Counted from the stretch's first letter, positions 1 through 5,881 are shown. The stretch: DNA of 5,881 nt from an uncultured Bdellovibrio sp. (GCA_946480995.1 CAMLMF010000179.1:1-5881); one strand, 5' to 3'. Notes: generated from the sequence alone by a model not told the origin. Numbers and translations are program-made.

Positions 1-292
1 TGGTGACTGTGGCCCAAGATAAATCAGTCATTGAAGGAAACGGAGAAACGTGGGCACCGAAATTTGAGAACTCTTTAAACAACCCTTGTTTTTGTGCTTG
101 TTGAAAAGCGTAATAACTAAAGCCGTCGACAGCTAAAATGATCGTCTGCACTTGCTGTTGGCTGGATGTAGCTTTGGCGGAAGACTTCCATGGCATTTCG
201 ATAGCGCGAGCAGGCGAAGCGGCGCTTAAAGACAAGACACTGGCAAGAATGCTCATTGTCAGTAAGTGGTTGTATTTGTTCAGGCGCTTCAG
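1..292 (-). CDS. Exported alkaline phosphatase superfamily (type I phosphodiesterase-like) protein, N-terminal part, runs off the left edge
   Basis: About 97 N-terminal residues are visible; the C-terminus lies outside the window. Reading from the CTG at 292-290, residues 1-30 form a good Sec signal peptide: a basic start (M-K-R-L-N-K), a hydrophobic core (about 10-25) and a P-A-R-A cleavage site after A30. A short Ser/Gln-rich linker follows, then a beta strand ending in I-L-A-V-D-G (D56), the first metal-binding Asp of alkaline-phosphatase-superfamily enzymes. F-P-S-M-T-D-L-S-W (85-93) then aligns with the F-P-T-K-T nucleophile motif of type I phosphodiesterase/nucleotide pyrophosphatases, making T89 the likely nucleophile. 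The family hydrolyses phosphate mono- or diesters using two metal ions; the substrate here is unknown. The product is probably periplasmic or surface-anchored. The frame is closed upstream by TAA at 367-365 and has no ATG, GTG or TTG before ATG 256-254. Starting at that ATG would lose the basic n-region. The fold is fairly sure, the exact start less so. Confidence 0.75.
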   Translation of the reverse strand, partial: MKRLNKYNHLLTMSILASVLSLSAASPARAIEMPWKSSAKATSSQQQVQTIILAVDGFSYYAFQQAQKQGLFKEFSNFGAHVSPFPSMTDLSWATVT

Positions 293-297
293 AGGTA

Positions 298-302
298 CCT
301 CC
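298..302 (-). promoter_or_regulatory. Ribosome binding site (GGAGG) pointing to a CTG start
   Basis: A perfect GGAGG lies on the minus strand, 5 bases before CTG (292-290). No SD-like sequence precedes the first in-frame ATG (256-254). This is the main reason for choosing the CTG. The alternative is ATG 256 with a leaderless-style or very weak site. Confidence 0.6.
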
Positions 303-366
303 GCGAGTGCAAAAAATGTCTCAAAAAGATAAGAGGCAAGTAAAATGCCAGGGAAACTGCGGTCTT

Positions 367-372
367 ATTATA
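367..372 (-). promoter_or_regulatory. Candidate -10 box for the exported phosphatase gene
   Basis: The minus strand reads a perfect TATAAT here inside an A/T-rich run, about 75 bases upstream of the proposed CTG start. No recognisable -35 hexamer lies at 16-18 bases, where the DNA is GC-rich. If the box is used, it may need an activator. The call rests on the -10 match and location only. Confidence 0.35.
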
Positions 373-409
373 TATGCGCCGCCTGGGCCGACGGCGGAGC
401 TGGCAAAGT

Positions 410-424
410 GTCTCACCCTGAGAC
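410..424. repeat. Perfect 6-bp inverted repeat, operator-like
   Basis: GTCTCA and TGAGAC are separated by CCC in the middle of the divergent intergenic region. The left arm belongs to a TGTCTCA heptamer (409-415) that also occurs at 317-323, just upstream of the minus-strand SD. The symmetry and its position between two divergent genes suggest a possible repressor or activator site. Arms this short can also arise by chance, and no known regulator is identifiable. Confidence 0.3.
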
Positions 425-466
425 TGGTGACATTTATTTGAGATGTCTGTCTAAAACTTGCACTGC

Positions 467-495
467 TTGCCAAGGCCGCAGGGCTGGGATATTTT
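467..495 (+). promoter_or_regulatory. Candidate sigma70-type promoter for the SMS-like membrane protein
   Basis: TTGCCA (467-472, 5 of 6 to TTGACA), a 17-base spacer, then TATTTT (490-495, 4 of 6 to TATAAT). Transcription would begin near 502, only about 14 bases before the ATG at 516. That agrees with choosing 516 rather than the upstream in-frame ATG at 345. Promoter calls by eye in this lineage are uncertain. Confidence 0.4.
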
Positions 496-515
496 TGCAG
501 TTCGGGTGGGGAATC

Positions 516-1151
516 ATGACACTGACTATTAAGTTAATTTTGACAGTCGCTTGCGTGGGCTTGTGGCTTTTGACGCAAAAACTTTTGGGGCAACGGAAAG
601 TCCTGTTCAAAGATCGTATCAGCGACTTTATTTTGCAGTGGACTGAGCCGCAAAATGCATACTTGCACAAAGCTCCACGAGTGGCTAATGCCCTGTTGAT
701 TTCTAGTTCCCTGGTCATTGATGCTTTGGGAATTTTTATTATCGCGCAGACTCTGTGGGGCGAAAGTGTGCGCCCTTTGTTGGCGTTGTTGGTGCTTTTT
801 ACTTTGCGACAAATCAATCAGGCGATCACGATGCTGCCGACTCCGCCGGGAATGATTTGGCGAGATCCCGGTGTTCCTTCGCTTTTTGTGACCTACGGTG
901 TTTCTAACGATTTATTTTTTTCTGGGCACACGGCCTTAGCGGTCTTGGGGGCTTTGGAACTGGCGCAGTTGGGCGGGCCTTTGTTTATGACCTTGGCTGT
1001 TGCCGTGGTTGTTTTTGAAGTTCTTGTCGTCCTTTTATTGCGAGCGCATTGGACGATGGATGTCTTTGCTGGGGCTGTGACGGCGGCCTGGGTTTATGAT
1101 CTTGTGGGTCGCTTTGCACCTTCGGTTGATGGGTGGATCGCGCAATTTTAA
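516..1151 (+). CDS. PAP2_C / sphingomyelin-synthase-like integral membrane phosphotransferase or phosphatase
   Basis: This 211-residue multi-pass membrane protein has hydrophobic segments at about 5-27, 58-80, 86-104, 140-175 (probably two) and 182-198. The signature is N-D-L-F-F-S-G-H-T-A (131-140) followed by R-A-H-W-T-M-D-V (176-183). This matches the C-terminal catalytic half of the sphingomyelin synthase/PAP2_C family, in which the SGHT His (H138), the second His (H178) and the Asp (D182) form the catalytic triad. Family members move or remove phospho-headgroups on lipids at the membrane, for example onto ceramide or diacylglycerol. The usual PAP2 KxxxxxxRP first motif is not evident, which favours PAP2_C over a classical PAP2 phosphatase. 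The start at 516 is preceded by a weak SD (GGTG, 7 bases away) and gives an N-terminus that opens with a membrane helix. The frame is open back to ATG 345, but those 57 extra residues look non-coding. Its stop overlaps that of the convergent hydrolase. Substrate unknown. Confidence 0.75.
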   Translation: MTLTIKLILTVACVGLWLLTQKLLGQRKVLFKDRISDFILQWTEPQNAYLHKAPRVANALLISSSLVIDALGIFIIAQTLWGESVRPLLALLVLFTLRQINQAITMLPTPPGMIWRDPGVPSLFVTYGVSNDLFFSGHTALAVLGALELAQLGGPLFMTLAVAVVVFEVLVVLLLRAHWTMDVFAGAVTAAWVYDLVGRFAPSVDGWIAQF

Positions 1152-1900
1152 GTTGCTCTGGGTGTCGTTAGAAAGTTATGAACTTGCGTCAGGACCCAGT
1201 GCGGGTCTTCTAATGTTAAATCGTGACCGGCTTCCGGGTGTTTGACTAAAGGGATATTCCAATTCTTCGCAATTTTATGTGAACAATCGGGGTGAACCAC
1301 ACGGTCTTTCCCCGAGGCCAAGACTAAGACGGGGGCCGGTGGATTTCGGCGTTGCGATACTTGCGCAGCTACAAACATTTGCCACAGGAAATTAATCGGC
1401 TTAACCGGATGCACATGAACCCTCGGTCCCCACGCTGAAGCGACCTCTTGCACGCGCGCGGCGGGCAGAGCCGCTGTGGTTAAACGAATGATGATCTCTT
1501 CACGGCGAAGCATATCTTTTTGCATCACAGATTGAAAAATATTTTTTAAGGACAGGGGTTGCAGGCGCTTGTAAATCGGCGAGTTGTTTAAGCTGCAGTT
1601 TATTAAAATTACTGCTTCGACTTCGTCGGGATGGCGATGGGCCCACTCGAGGGCCAACATCCCACCTAAGGAAAATCCTAAAAGAATCTTTTTGCCTGAC
1701 AATGGAGCTTGTTCGCGCAGAGCTTGAATGTTTTTCTTTAAACTTAAAGGGGTGGTGTGCTGGAAGTGGCGACCGTTACCCAGAATGTCTGCCGTGTGGA
1801 ATTGGTCCGCCGGGAACTGCGCCTGCAACTGGGGTAAAAAATCACCCCAGTGGAAAGCCTCGCTCATAATTCCGCGAACCAACACCCACTGCTTGGACAT
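1148..1900 (-). CDS. Alpha/beta hydrolase of unknown substrate, coupled to htpG
   Basis: This is a 250-residue soluble alpha/beta hydrolase without a signal peptide, of normal length for the family. G-F-S-L-G-G (75-80) is the nucleophile elbow with S77. S-G-K-D-R-V-V (196-202) supplies the acid D199, and E-A-G-H-D (223-227) the base H226, so the triad is complete. The N-terminal strand reads V-L-V-R-G-I with R9-G10 where most members have His-Gly (the oxyanion region). As I recall, an R-G version followed by H-W-G-D-F occurs in a distinct proteobacterial subgroup that also carries L-x-G-N-G and I-N-C-S-like motifs, both visible here (40-43, 100-103). The reaction is probably hydrolysis of an ester or thioester, with unknown substrate. 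The ATG lies 3 bases after the htpG stop. The nearest SD-like stretch (GGGAAA, within the last htpG codons) is rather distant, so translational coupling to htpG is likely. Confidence 0.85.
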   Translation of the reverse strand: MSKQWVLVRGIMSEAFHWGDFLPQLQAQFPADQFHTADILGNGRHFQHTTPLSLKKNIQALREQAPLSGKKILLGFSLGGMLALEWAHRHPDEVEAVILINCSLNNSPIYKRLQPLSLKNIFQSVMQKDMLRREEIIIRLTTAALPAARVQEVASAWGPRVHVHPVKPINFLWQMFVAAQVSQRRNPPAPVLVLASGKDRVVHPDCSHKIAKNWNIPLVKHPEAGHDLTLEDPHWVLTQVHNFLTTPRAT

Positions 1901-1903
1901 GGG

Positions 1904-3778
1904 TTAGTGTTTCCCTGAATCCGCAGCCTGCACCATTAATTCCGCTACTTGTTGCGAGAACTTCACAGGATCTGGGATGCTTGAGCCCTCATTCAGAAGA
2001 GCTTGCGCGTACAGAATTTCAGACCATTTGCTTTGTTGCTCTGTCGTCGCCTTCAGCATTTTTGCAAACAGAGGATGTTTTGGATTGATCTCCATCACAC
2101 GTTTGGTCGGCATGTTGTACTCTTGACCCATTTGCGCCATCAATTTTTGCATGTGCGCGGAAGGATCTTGCGCCGCTGAAACCAAGCACACCGGTGTTTG
2201 CGTCAAGCGGTCCGAAAGGACAACGTCTTTCACTTGGGCTTCCAAAGATTTTTTCATTTGGCTTAGCAGGGGAGCATAAGTTTCTGAAGCTGTTTTAAGC
2301 TCTTCTTCTTTTTGCTTTTTCTCTTCTTCCGTATCTAGATTCAAACCCTCTTTGGTGATTGATTGCAATTTTTTGCCTTTGTATTCAGTCAAAGCATTTA
2401 CAACCCATTCATCCACCGGATCGACAAGCATCAGAACTTCATAGTTCTTTTCTTTAAGTTTTTCCAAGTACGGACTGTTGCTGACCTGGCTGATGGCATC
2501 ACCAGTGATATAATAAATTTCTTTTTGTGCTTCTGGCATGCGCGCGATGTATTCATCTAGAGTCGTCATTTTGTCTGACATCGTAGAATGGAAAAGCGCA
2601 AGGTCTTGCAGCTTTTCTTTGTTGGCGGCATCCCCCGGAATACCTTCTTTCAATGTCGCACCAAATTCGCTCCAGAAATTTTCATAAGCCGTGCGATCTT
2701 TGCTTAAAAGGTCTTTCAAACCTGCCAAAATTTTTGTTGTGACATTTTTACGAATCAAAGAAACCTGACGGTCTTGTTGTAAAATTTCACGGGACACGTT
2801 CAAAGACAAGTCGCTGCTATCAACCAAGCCTTTGACGAAGCGCAAGTACGACGGCAACAAGTCTTTGCAATCAGCCATGATGAAAACGCGTTTGATGTAC
2901 AGACTTAGACCGTACTCCGTGTCGCGCATGTTAAAGTTCCAAGGCTTTTTCGAGGGGATGTACAGGATCGAGCTAAACTCCATCGTGCCTTCCGCTTTAT
3001 AGTGAATCGTTTTTAACGGTTCATTAAAATCTTGAGCAATATGCTGATAGAATTCTTTGTGTTCTTCGGCTGTGACTTCGGATGGATTTTTTAGCCACAA
3101 AGCTTTTTGCGAATTAAGAACTTCGTCGTCTTTTTCGCCTTTCATTTTAATCGGGTGGGCGACGAAGTCAGAATATTTTTTGACCAAGGATTTTAAAACC
3201 CAAGGGTCGGTGAAGTCTTGAACTTCGTCTTCTTCCTTAAATGTTTTTAAGTGCAATGTGATGGTTGTACCATTGCCAAATGGACGAGGAACGGTGTCGA
3301 TAGAATAAGTTCCATCACCCGTGGACTCCCACAAAACGCCCTCATTCGTCCCAGCTTTTTGGGTGTGCAAGGTGACTTTGTCTGCGACCATGAACGCTGA
3401 ATAAAAACCCACGCCGAATTGACCGATCAGTTCTGGCTTGTTTTTCATTTCTTCGTTCATTTGCGCAAAAGCTTTGGCGCCAGATCGAGCGATAGTACCG
3501 ATAAACTGCACGACCTCTTCCTGGTCCATGCCGATCCCGTTATCGATAATTTTTAAAGTCTTATCTTGAGCATTGCCTTCCAGGCGAATCGTGGGTTCCC
3601 AGTTTGCGGGTAACAAAGAAGCGTGTGTTAAGGATTGAAATTTAAGTTTATCGATGGCGTCAGAAGCATTTGAAACCAATTCGCGCAAAAAGATTTCTTT
3701 GTGCGAATAAAGAGAATGAATGACGATATCCAAAAGTTGCTTAATTTCAGCATTAAAGCTTTGCACTTGCTTGGCCAC
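1904..3778 (-). CDS. htpG: Molecular chaperone HtpG (bacterial Hsp90)
   Basis: This is an ATP-dependent homodimeric cytosolic chaperone that helps fold and remodel client proteins, usually with DnaK. The full-length 624 residues equal the E. coli protein. The N-terminal GHKL ATPase shows F-L-R-E-L-V-S-N-A-S-D (30-40; E33 for hydrolysis, N37 for Mg-ATP), D-N-G-I-G-M (79-84), the lid G-T-I-A-R-S-G (94-100) and G-Q-F-G-V-G-F-Y-S-A-F (119-129). The middle domain has the W-x-K-N-P-S-E-V-T segment (228-236), F-I-M-A-D-C-K-D-L-L-P-S-Y-L-R-F (299-314) and the catalytic-loop L-N-V-S-R-E (326-331; R330). The C-terminal dimerisation domain fills about 500-624. The start is GTG (3778-3776), chosen because it sits 5 bases after a perfect GGAGG and gives the canonical start leading into A-E-I-K-Q-L-L-D. 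It is followed after 3 bases by the hydrolase gene and preceded by a 134-base gap. No truncation or missing key residue was seen. Confidence 0.98.
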   Translation of the reverse strand: MAKQVQSFNAEIKQLLDIVIHSLYSHKEIFLRELVSNASDAIDKLKFQSLTHASLLPANWEPTIRLEGNAQDKTLKIIDNGIGMDQEEVVQFIGTIARSGAKAFAQMNEEMKNKPELIGQFGVGFYSAFMVADKVTLHTQKAGTNEGVLWESTGDGTYSIDTVPRPFGNGTTITLHLKTFKEEDEVQDFTDPWVLKSLVKKYSDFVAHPIKMKGEKDDEVLNSQKALWLKNPSEVTAEEHKEFYQHIAQDFNEPLKTIHYKAEGTMEFSSILYIPSKKPWNFNMRDTEYGLSLYIKRVFIMADCKDLLPSYLRFVKGLVDSSDLSLNVSREILQQDRQVSLIRKNVTTKILAGLKDLLSKDRTAYENFWSEFGATLKEGIPGDAANKEKLQDLALFHSTMSDKMTTLDEYIARMPEAQKEIYYITGDAISQVSNSPYLEKLKEKNYEVLMLVDPVDEWVVNALTEYKGKKLQSITKEGLNLDTEEEKKQKEEELKTASETYAPLLSQMKKSLEAQVKDVVLSDRLTQTPVCLVSAAQDPSAHMQKLMAQMGQEYNMPTKRVMEINPKHPLFAKMLKATTEQQSKWSEILYAQALLNEGSSIPDPVKFSQQVAELMVQAADSGKH

Positions 3779-3781
3779 AGT

Positions 3782-3824
3782 GTCCTCCGAAAAGACCTCG
3801 AAATGAGGGATTTAAATTGGTCCC
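3782..3824 (-). promoter_or_regulatory. htpG leader with chained small hairpins, one covering the SD
   Basis: On the minus-strand RNA three short helices share bases with their neighbours. Helix A pairs GGGA (3824-3821) with UCCC (3810-3807). Helix B pairs CCUC (3808-3805) with GAGG (3799-3796). Helix C pairs GUCUUU (3796-3791) with GGAGAC-like bases 3787-3782, with two G-U wobbles and a UCG loop, and encloses most of the SD. Adjacent helices compete for shared bases, and the last resembles a U-rich strand paired to an SD as in fourU RNA thermometers. The pairing was read by eye, stability was not computed, and helix C is weak. Confidence 0.3.
3784..3788 (-). promoter_or_regulatory. htpG ribosome binding site
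   Basis: A perfect GGAGG lies 5 bases before the GTG start and fixes the htpG start. It is embedded in a short inverted repeat (3782-3796) that could mask it in the mRNA. Confidence 0.85.
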
Positions 3825-3825
3825 T

Positions 3826-3855
3826 ACAATCTGAGGTTCCGGGGCCTTTTGGCAA
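3826..3855 (-). promoter_or_regulatory. Weak candidate promoter for htpG
   Basis: On the minus strand TTGCCA (3855-3850, 5 of 6 to TTGACA) is followed after 18 bases by GATTGT (3831-3826, 3 of 6 to TATAAT). A start near 3820 would open the transcript at or close to the GGGACC of the first leader hairpin. The -10 is poor and no heat-shock sigma consensus or CIRCE element is visible. The gap of 134 bases and the absence of a clear terminator leave both an own promoter and read-through from the kinase gene possible. Confidence 0.25.
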
Positions 3856-3912
3856 GGTCCATAGGCAAAAAAATGTCTTTGGCTCAACGTGGCGAAGAGG
3901 CGTTTTTTGGTG

Positions 3913-5868
3913 TTAAGCGACTTTAAGAGCTTTCTTAGGCGAAAGTTGAGCGGGTTCGCTCGTGTAGGGCACTTCGATGTACAGGGAGGTCCCTTGGCCA
4001 AGCTTTGATTCAACCCATACTTTCCCAAGAAGAGCTTCGGCGGCGACACGGATCGCATCCATTCCCACACCTCGGCCCGAGATCTCGGTGACCTGTTCTT
4101 TGGTTGAAAACTGACTGTCAAAAATATGCTGAATGACTTCTGCATCCGTTTTACGAGAAGTGTCGATGCCTTTTTGCGAAAGTTTACTGCGAATTTTTGC
4201 CGGATCAACACCGCCGCCGTCGTCCTTGATCAAGATTTGCAGCGTCGGAATCAAACTTTGGTTTAAGATCTTGCAGCTGACTTCGACATGCCCCTCTGCG
4301 GACTTGCCGTTGTTCACGCGCGTGCTAGGGGCTTCAATCCCGTGGTCGACGGCATTTCGGAAGGCATGCACCAAGGTTGAAAACAGAGTGCTGTAAACTT
4401 CTGGCATCACCATCAGATCACCGTTGTTGATTTTTAAAGGGGCGACAGATTTATCTACTTTTTCAGCCAAGCGTAACATCACATCACTATACGGCTCTAA
4501 AAAGTTTTGTACTGGTTCCATAACCAATTCTGTTAACAGATCTTGCGCCACTGGGGCGCCACCTGGCAACGAGCGGATTTGGCTTGCGACCTCTTGAACT
4601 TTGCTCAGGCCGATCTCGATTTGCCGCTCAGGTGACAAGATTGACGAACCTAAGATATCACGGGTTTCATTTAAAAAACCTGCGAAGGACTCTTTAATTC
4701 GCACTGATTTTTCTTTTAATAATACCAGCTTTTCGGATTCAGGCGATTCGTTGAACGCCGCCAACAGAGTTTCCCCTTCGTGGCAGGCATCAGCGACTTG
4801 TTTGATTGAAAATAAAGCGGCACCACCTTTTAGGGTGTGCAGGTGACGGAATAAAGATTCACCATCAAACTGAGCTGCGGGTTTTGCTGCTTCGGCTTGA
4901 ATGGCCGTAACCATATTTTGCGCTTCTTGAATGAAGCGACTGATTTCACGTTTGCTCTTGATCATATTGATGATCAGCTTGGCGTGTTCTTTTTCGTTTT
5001 CAGCTTGGGTCTGTGCTTCCACTAAGGAAGTGATATCTGAAGCTACAACCACAATCCCTTCGATGGCACCGTCGTTGGAACGAAGCGGGTGGTACTCTAA
5101 GGAAATATAGCGATCCAAAGAATGCGGGAAGCTGGTCGGTCCTAACGGGGAAAGATCCTCAAAGGGTAACATCTCCATAAAGACTGTTTGCATCCACTTT
5201 TTAAAGCCTTCGACTTTATTTTCTGGCAATTTCAAGACATCCCAAATGTTTTTTCCATCGGGACGGCATTCCACTGTTTGTAAGCACGCTTTTGAAGACA
5301 CATCTAAAACTTGGCCGGTGGAATTAAAAATAAAGAAGCCTTGGCCCAAACTGTCAAGCAGGGCAGACATAGTTTGATTTAAGCGGGAAAGTTCAAGCGT
5401 GCGAACCTTGACCATCTCTTCTAAGTTTTTACTGTAATCTTCAAGTTTTACTTTGGCTTCTTCTAAGGCCTTGATCACATCTTCTTTTTGTTCAAGTTCC
5501 GCGCGATACTTTTTTTGCAGACGCTCTTCTAAAGTCACATCGCGCACAAAGACAATCCAGTTTTTATCGCCCATCGAATCAAAGATCGGTTGAATGGTGA
5601 TTTGCACTTTGCCTTCGCCACCTTGTGAGGTCTTAAAAGTCACTTCTTTGTACGGAGTCGCATCACAGATATGAATAAGCCGGTCTAGGGCTTCAATTTT
5701 TTCACTGAACTCAAACAATTCACTCAACTTCATGCCGCGAGTGATCTTACGAATCGAAAGACCCGCCACCGTGGCTGCTGTTTCATTGCAATAGACAACC
5801 TTTTGATCTGCACCCAGAACAAAAACCGGCTCTAGCAATGTATCAAAGAGTGAGTATTGAATCTTCAT
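3913..5868 (-). CDS. Soluble PAS-PAS-Hpt CheA-like histidine kinase
   Basis: This 651-residue protein has no signal peptide or membrane segment, so it is a cytoplasmic sensor kinase. The order is: a PAS domain (about 7-112, ending in F-V-R-D-V-T); a charged coiled coil or signal helix (113-165); a second PAS (about 166-282, ending in V-V-A-S-D-I-T); a further helix; an Hpt domain with H-T-L-K-G-G-A-A-L-F (344-353, H344 the phospho-acceptor); and a CheA-type HATPase. The ATPase has N-box H-A-F-R-N-A-V-D-H-G-I-E (501-512, N505), G1 D-D-G-G-G-V-D (549-555), G2 G-R-G-V-G-M-D (598-604) and G3 G-Q-G-T-S-L (624-629). It presumably autophosphorylates H344 and passes phosphate to a separate receiver protein. 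There is no receiver or CheW-like domain, and no clear CheA dimerisation (P3) domain. The signal is unknown. The ATG at 5868 has only a weak SD, and the upstream neighbour lies outside the window. The C-terminus ends in a Lys-rich tail. Confidence 0.92.
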   Translation of the reverse strand: MKIQYSLFDTLLEPVFVLGADQKVVYCNETAATVAGLSIRKITRGMKLSELFEFSEKIEALDRLIHICDATPYKEVTFKTSQGGEGKVQITIQPIFDSMGDKNWIVFVRDVTLEERLQKKYRAELEQKEDVIKALEEAKVKLEDYSKNLEEMVKVRTLELSRLNQTMSALLDSLGQGFFIFNSTGQVLDVSSKACLQTVECRPDGKNIWDVLKLPENKVEGFKKWMQTVFMEMLPFEDLSPLGPTSFPHSLDRYISLEYHPLRSNDGAIEGIVVVASDITSLVEAQTQAENEKEHAKLIINMIKSKREISRFIQEAQNMVTAIQAEAAKPAAQFDGESLFRHLHTLKGGAALFSIKQVADACHEGETLLAAFNESPESEKLVLLKEKSVRIKESFAGFLNETRDILGSSILSPERQIEIGLSKVQEVASQIRSLPGGAPVAQDLLTELVMEPVQNFLEPYSDVMLRLAEKVDKSVAPLKINNGDLMVMPEVYSTLFSTLVHAFRNAVDHGIEAPSTRVNNGKSAEGHVEVSCKILNQSLIPTLQILIKDDGGGVDPAKIRSKLSQKGIDTSRKTDAEVIQHIFDSQFSTKEQVTEISGRGVGMDAIRVAAEALLGKVWVESKLGQGTSLYIEVPYTSEPAQLSPKKALKVA

Positions 5869-5881
5869 TTTACAAAGGTCT

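Noticed and set aside
379..397. CCGCC/GGCGG stem as a terminator or attenuator
   Set aside because: It has only 5 bp with a 9-base loop and no following T-run on either strand.
256..441. Small plus-strand ORF, including an internal ATG at 316
   Set aside because: It largely overlaps the signal-peptide coding region on the other strand and the control region, has no convincing SD and shows no recognisable protein features.
345..515. N-terminal extension of the SMS-like protein from ATG 345, which has an AGAGG-like site 8 bases upstream
   Set aside because: The 57 extra residues are Cys- and charge-rich with no membrane or known domain character. They would cover the candidate promoter at 467-495, and the ATG at 516 opens directly into a membrane helix. 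The extension cannot be fully excluded without orthologues.
434..817. Minus-strand ORFs opposite the SMS-like gene
   Set aside because: The translations lack recognisable domains and lie antisense to a well-supported membrane protein, so they are shadows.
1142..1156. GCAA/TTGC inverted repeat at the convergent stops as a bidirectional terminator
   Set aside because: A 4-bp stem with a 7-base loop is too weak.
3841..3873. Intrinsic terminator after the kinase: a T7 run (3873-3867) and a GGACCTT/AAGGCCC hairpin (3860-3842)
   Set aside because: The T-run has no stable stem before it, and the hairpin, which has an A-C mismatch, is followed by CCGGAACC rather than Ts. The order is wrong for a terminator.
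3779..3912. CIRCE (HrcA) or heat-shock sigma site upstream of htpG
   Set aside because: I searched by eye for TTAGCACTC-N9-GAGTGCTAA and for a CTTGAAA/CCCCAT pair, and found neither.
3753..4211. Minus-strand ORF spanning the gap between the kinase and htpG
   Set aside because: It is out of frame with both genes, overlaps the kinase ATPase region, and its Lys/Arg/Pro/Ser-rich composition is typical of a shifted frame.

Overview
The window looks like chromosomal DNA from a Gram-negative bacterium of moderate GC content. It is most plausibly a Bdellovibrio-like predatory bacterium (Bdellovibrionota). That assignment is an inference from overall protein style: a CheA-like PAS/Hpt kinase beside htpG, an exported alkaline-phosphatase-superfamily protein, and a sphingomyelin-synthase-like membrane phosphotransferase. 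No rRNA or other taxonomic marker is present. There are no mobile elements, tRNA or rRNA genes, or CRISPR arrays. Coding density is high, and the only gaps longer than 100 bases are 293-515 and 3779-3912.

Layout. At 1-292 (minus) lies the N-terminal part of a secreted alkaline-phosphatase/phosphodiesterase-fold protein, which runs off the left edge. Its best start appears to be a rare CTG codon behind a strong GGAGG site. A 223-base divergent intergenic region (293-515) carries candidate promoters for both directions and a 6-bp inverted repeat. At 516-1151 (plus) is a 211-residue multi-pass membrane protein with the SGHT and HxxxD signatures of the PAP2_C/sphingomyelin synthase family. It meets the next gene tail to tail, with overlapping stop codons and no visible terminator.

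The rest of the window is on the minus strand, read from right to left. First comes a soluble 651-residue histidine kinase (PAS, coiled coil, PAS, Hpt, CheA-type ATPase; 3913-5868). A 134-base gap with chained small hairpins follows. Next is htpG (Hsp90; 1904-3778), which starts at GTG behind a strong SD, and 3 bases after its stop begins an alpha/beta hydrolase of unknown substrate (1148-1900).

How the genes relate. The htpG-hydrolase pair is almost certainly co-transcribed and probably translationally coupled. The kinase may be upstream in the same transcript, because no convincing terminator follows it, but htpG may also have its own promoter. The left-hand divergent pair are both envelope-located, phosphate-ester-type enzymes, and a shared lipid-headgroup role is possible but unproven. 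The most interesting items for follow-up are the CTG start, the SD-occluding hairpin on the htpG leader (a possible RNA thermometer), the stripped-down CheA-like kinase, and the SMS-like protein. No wholly new system is evident.
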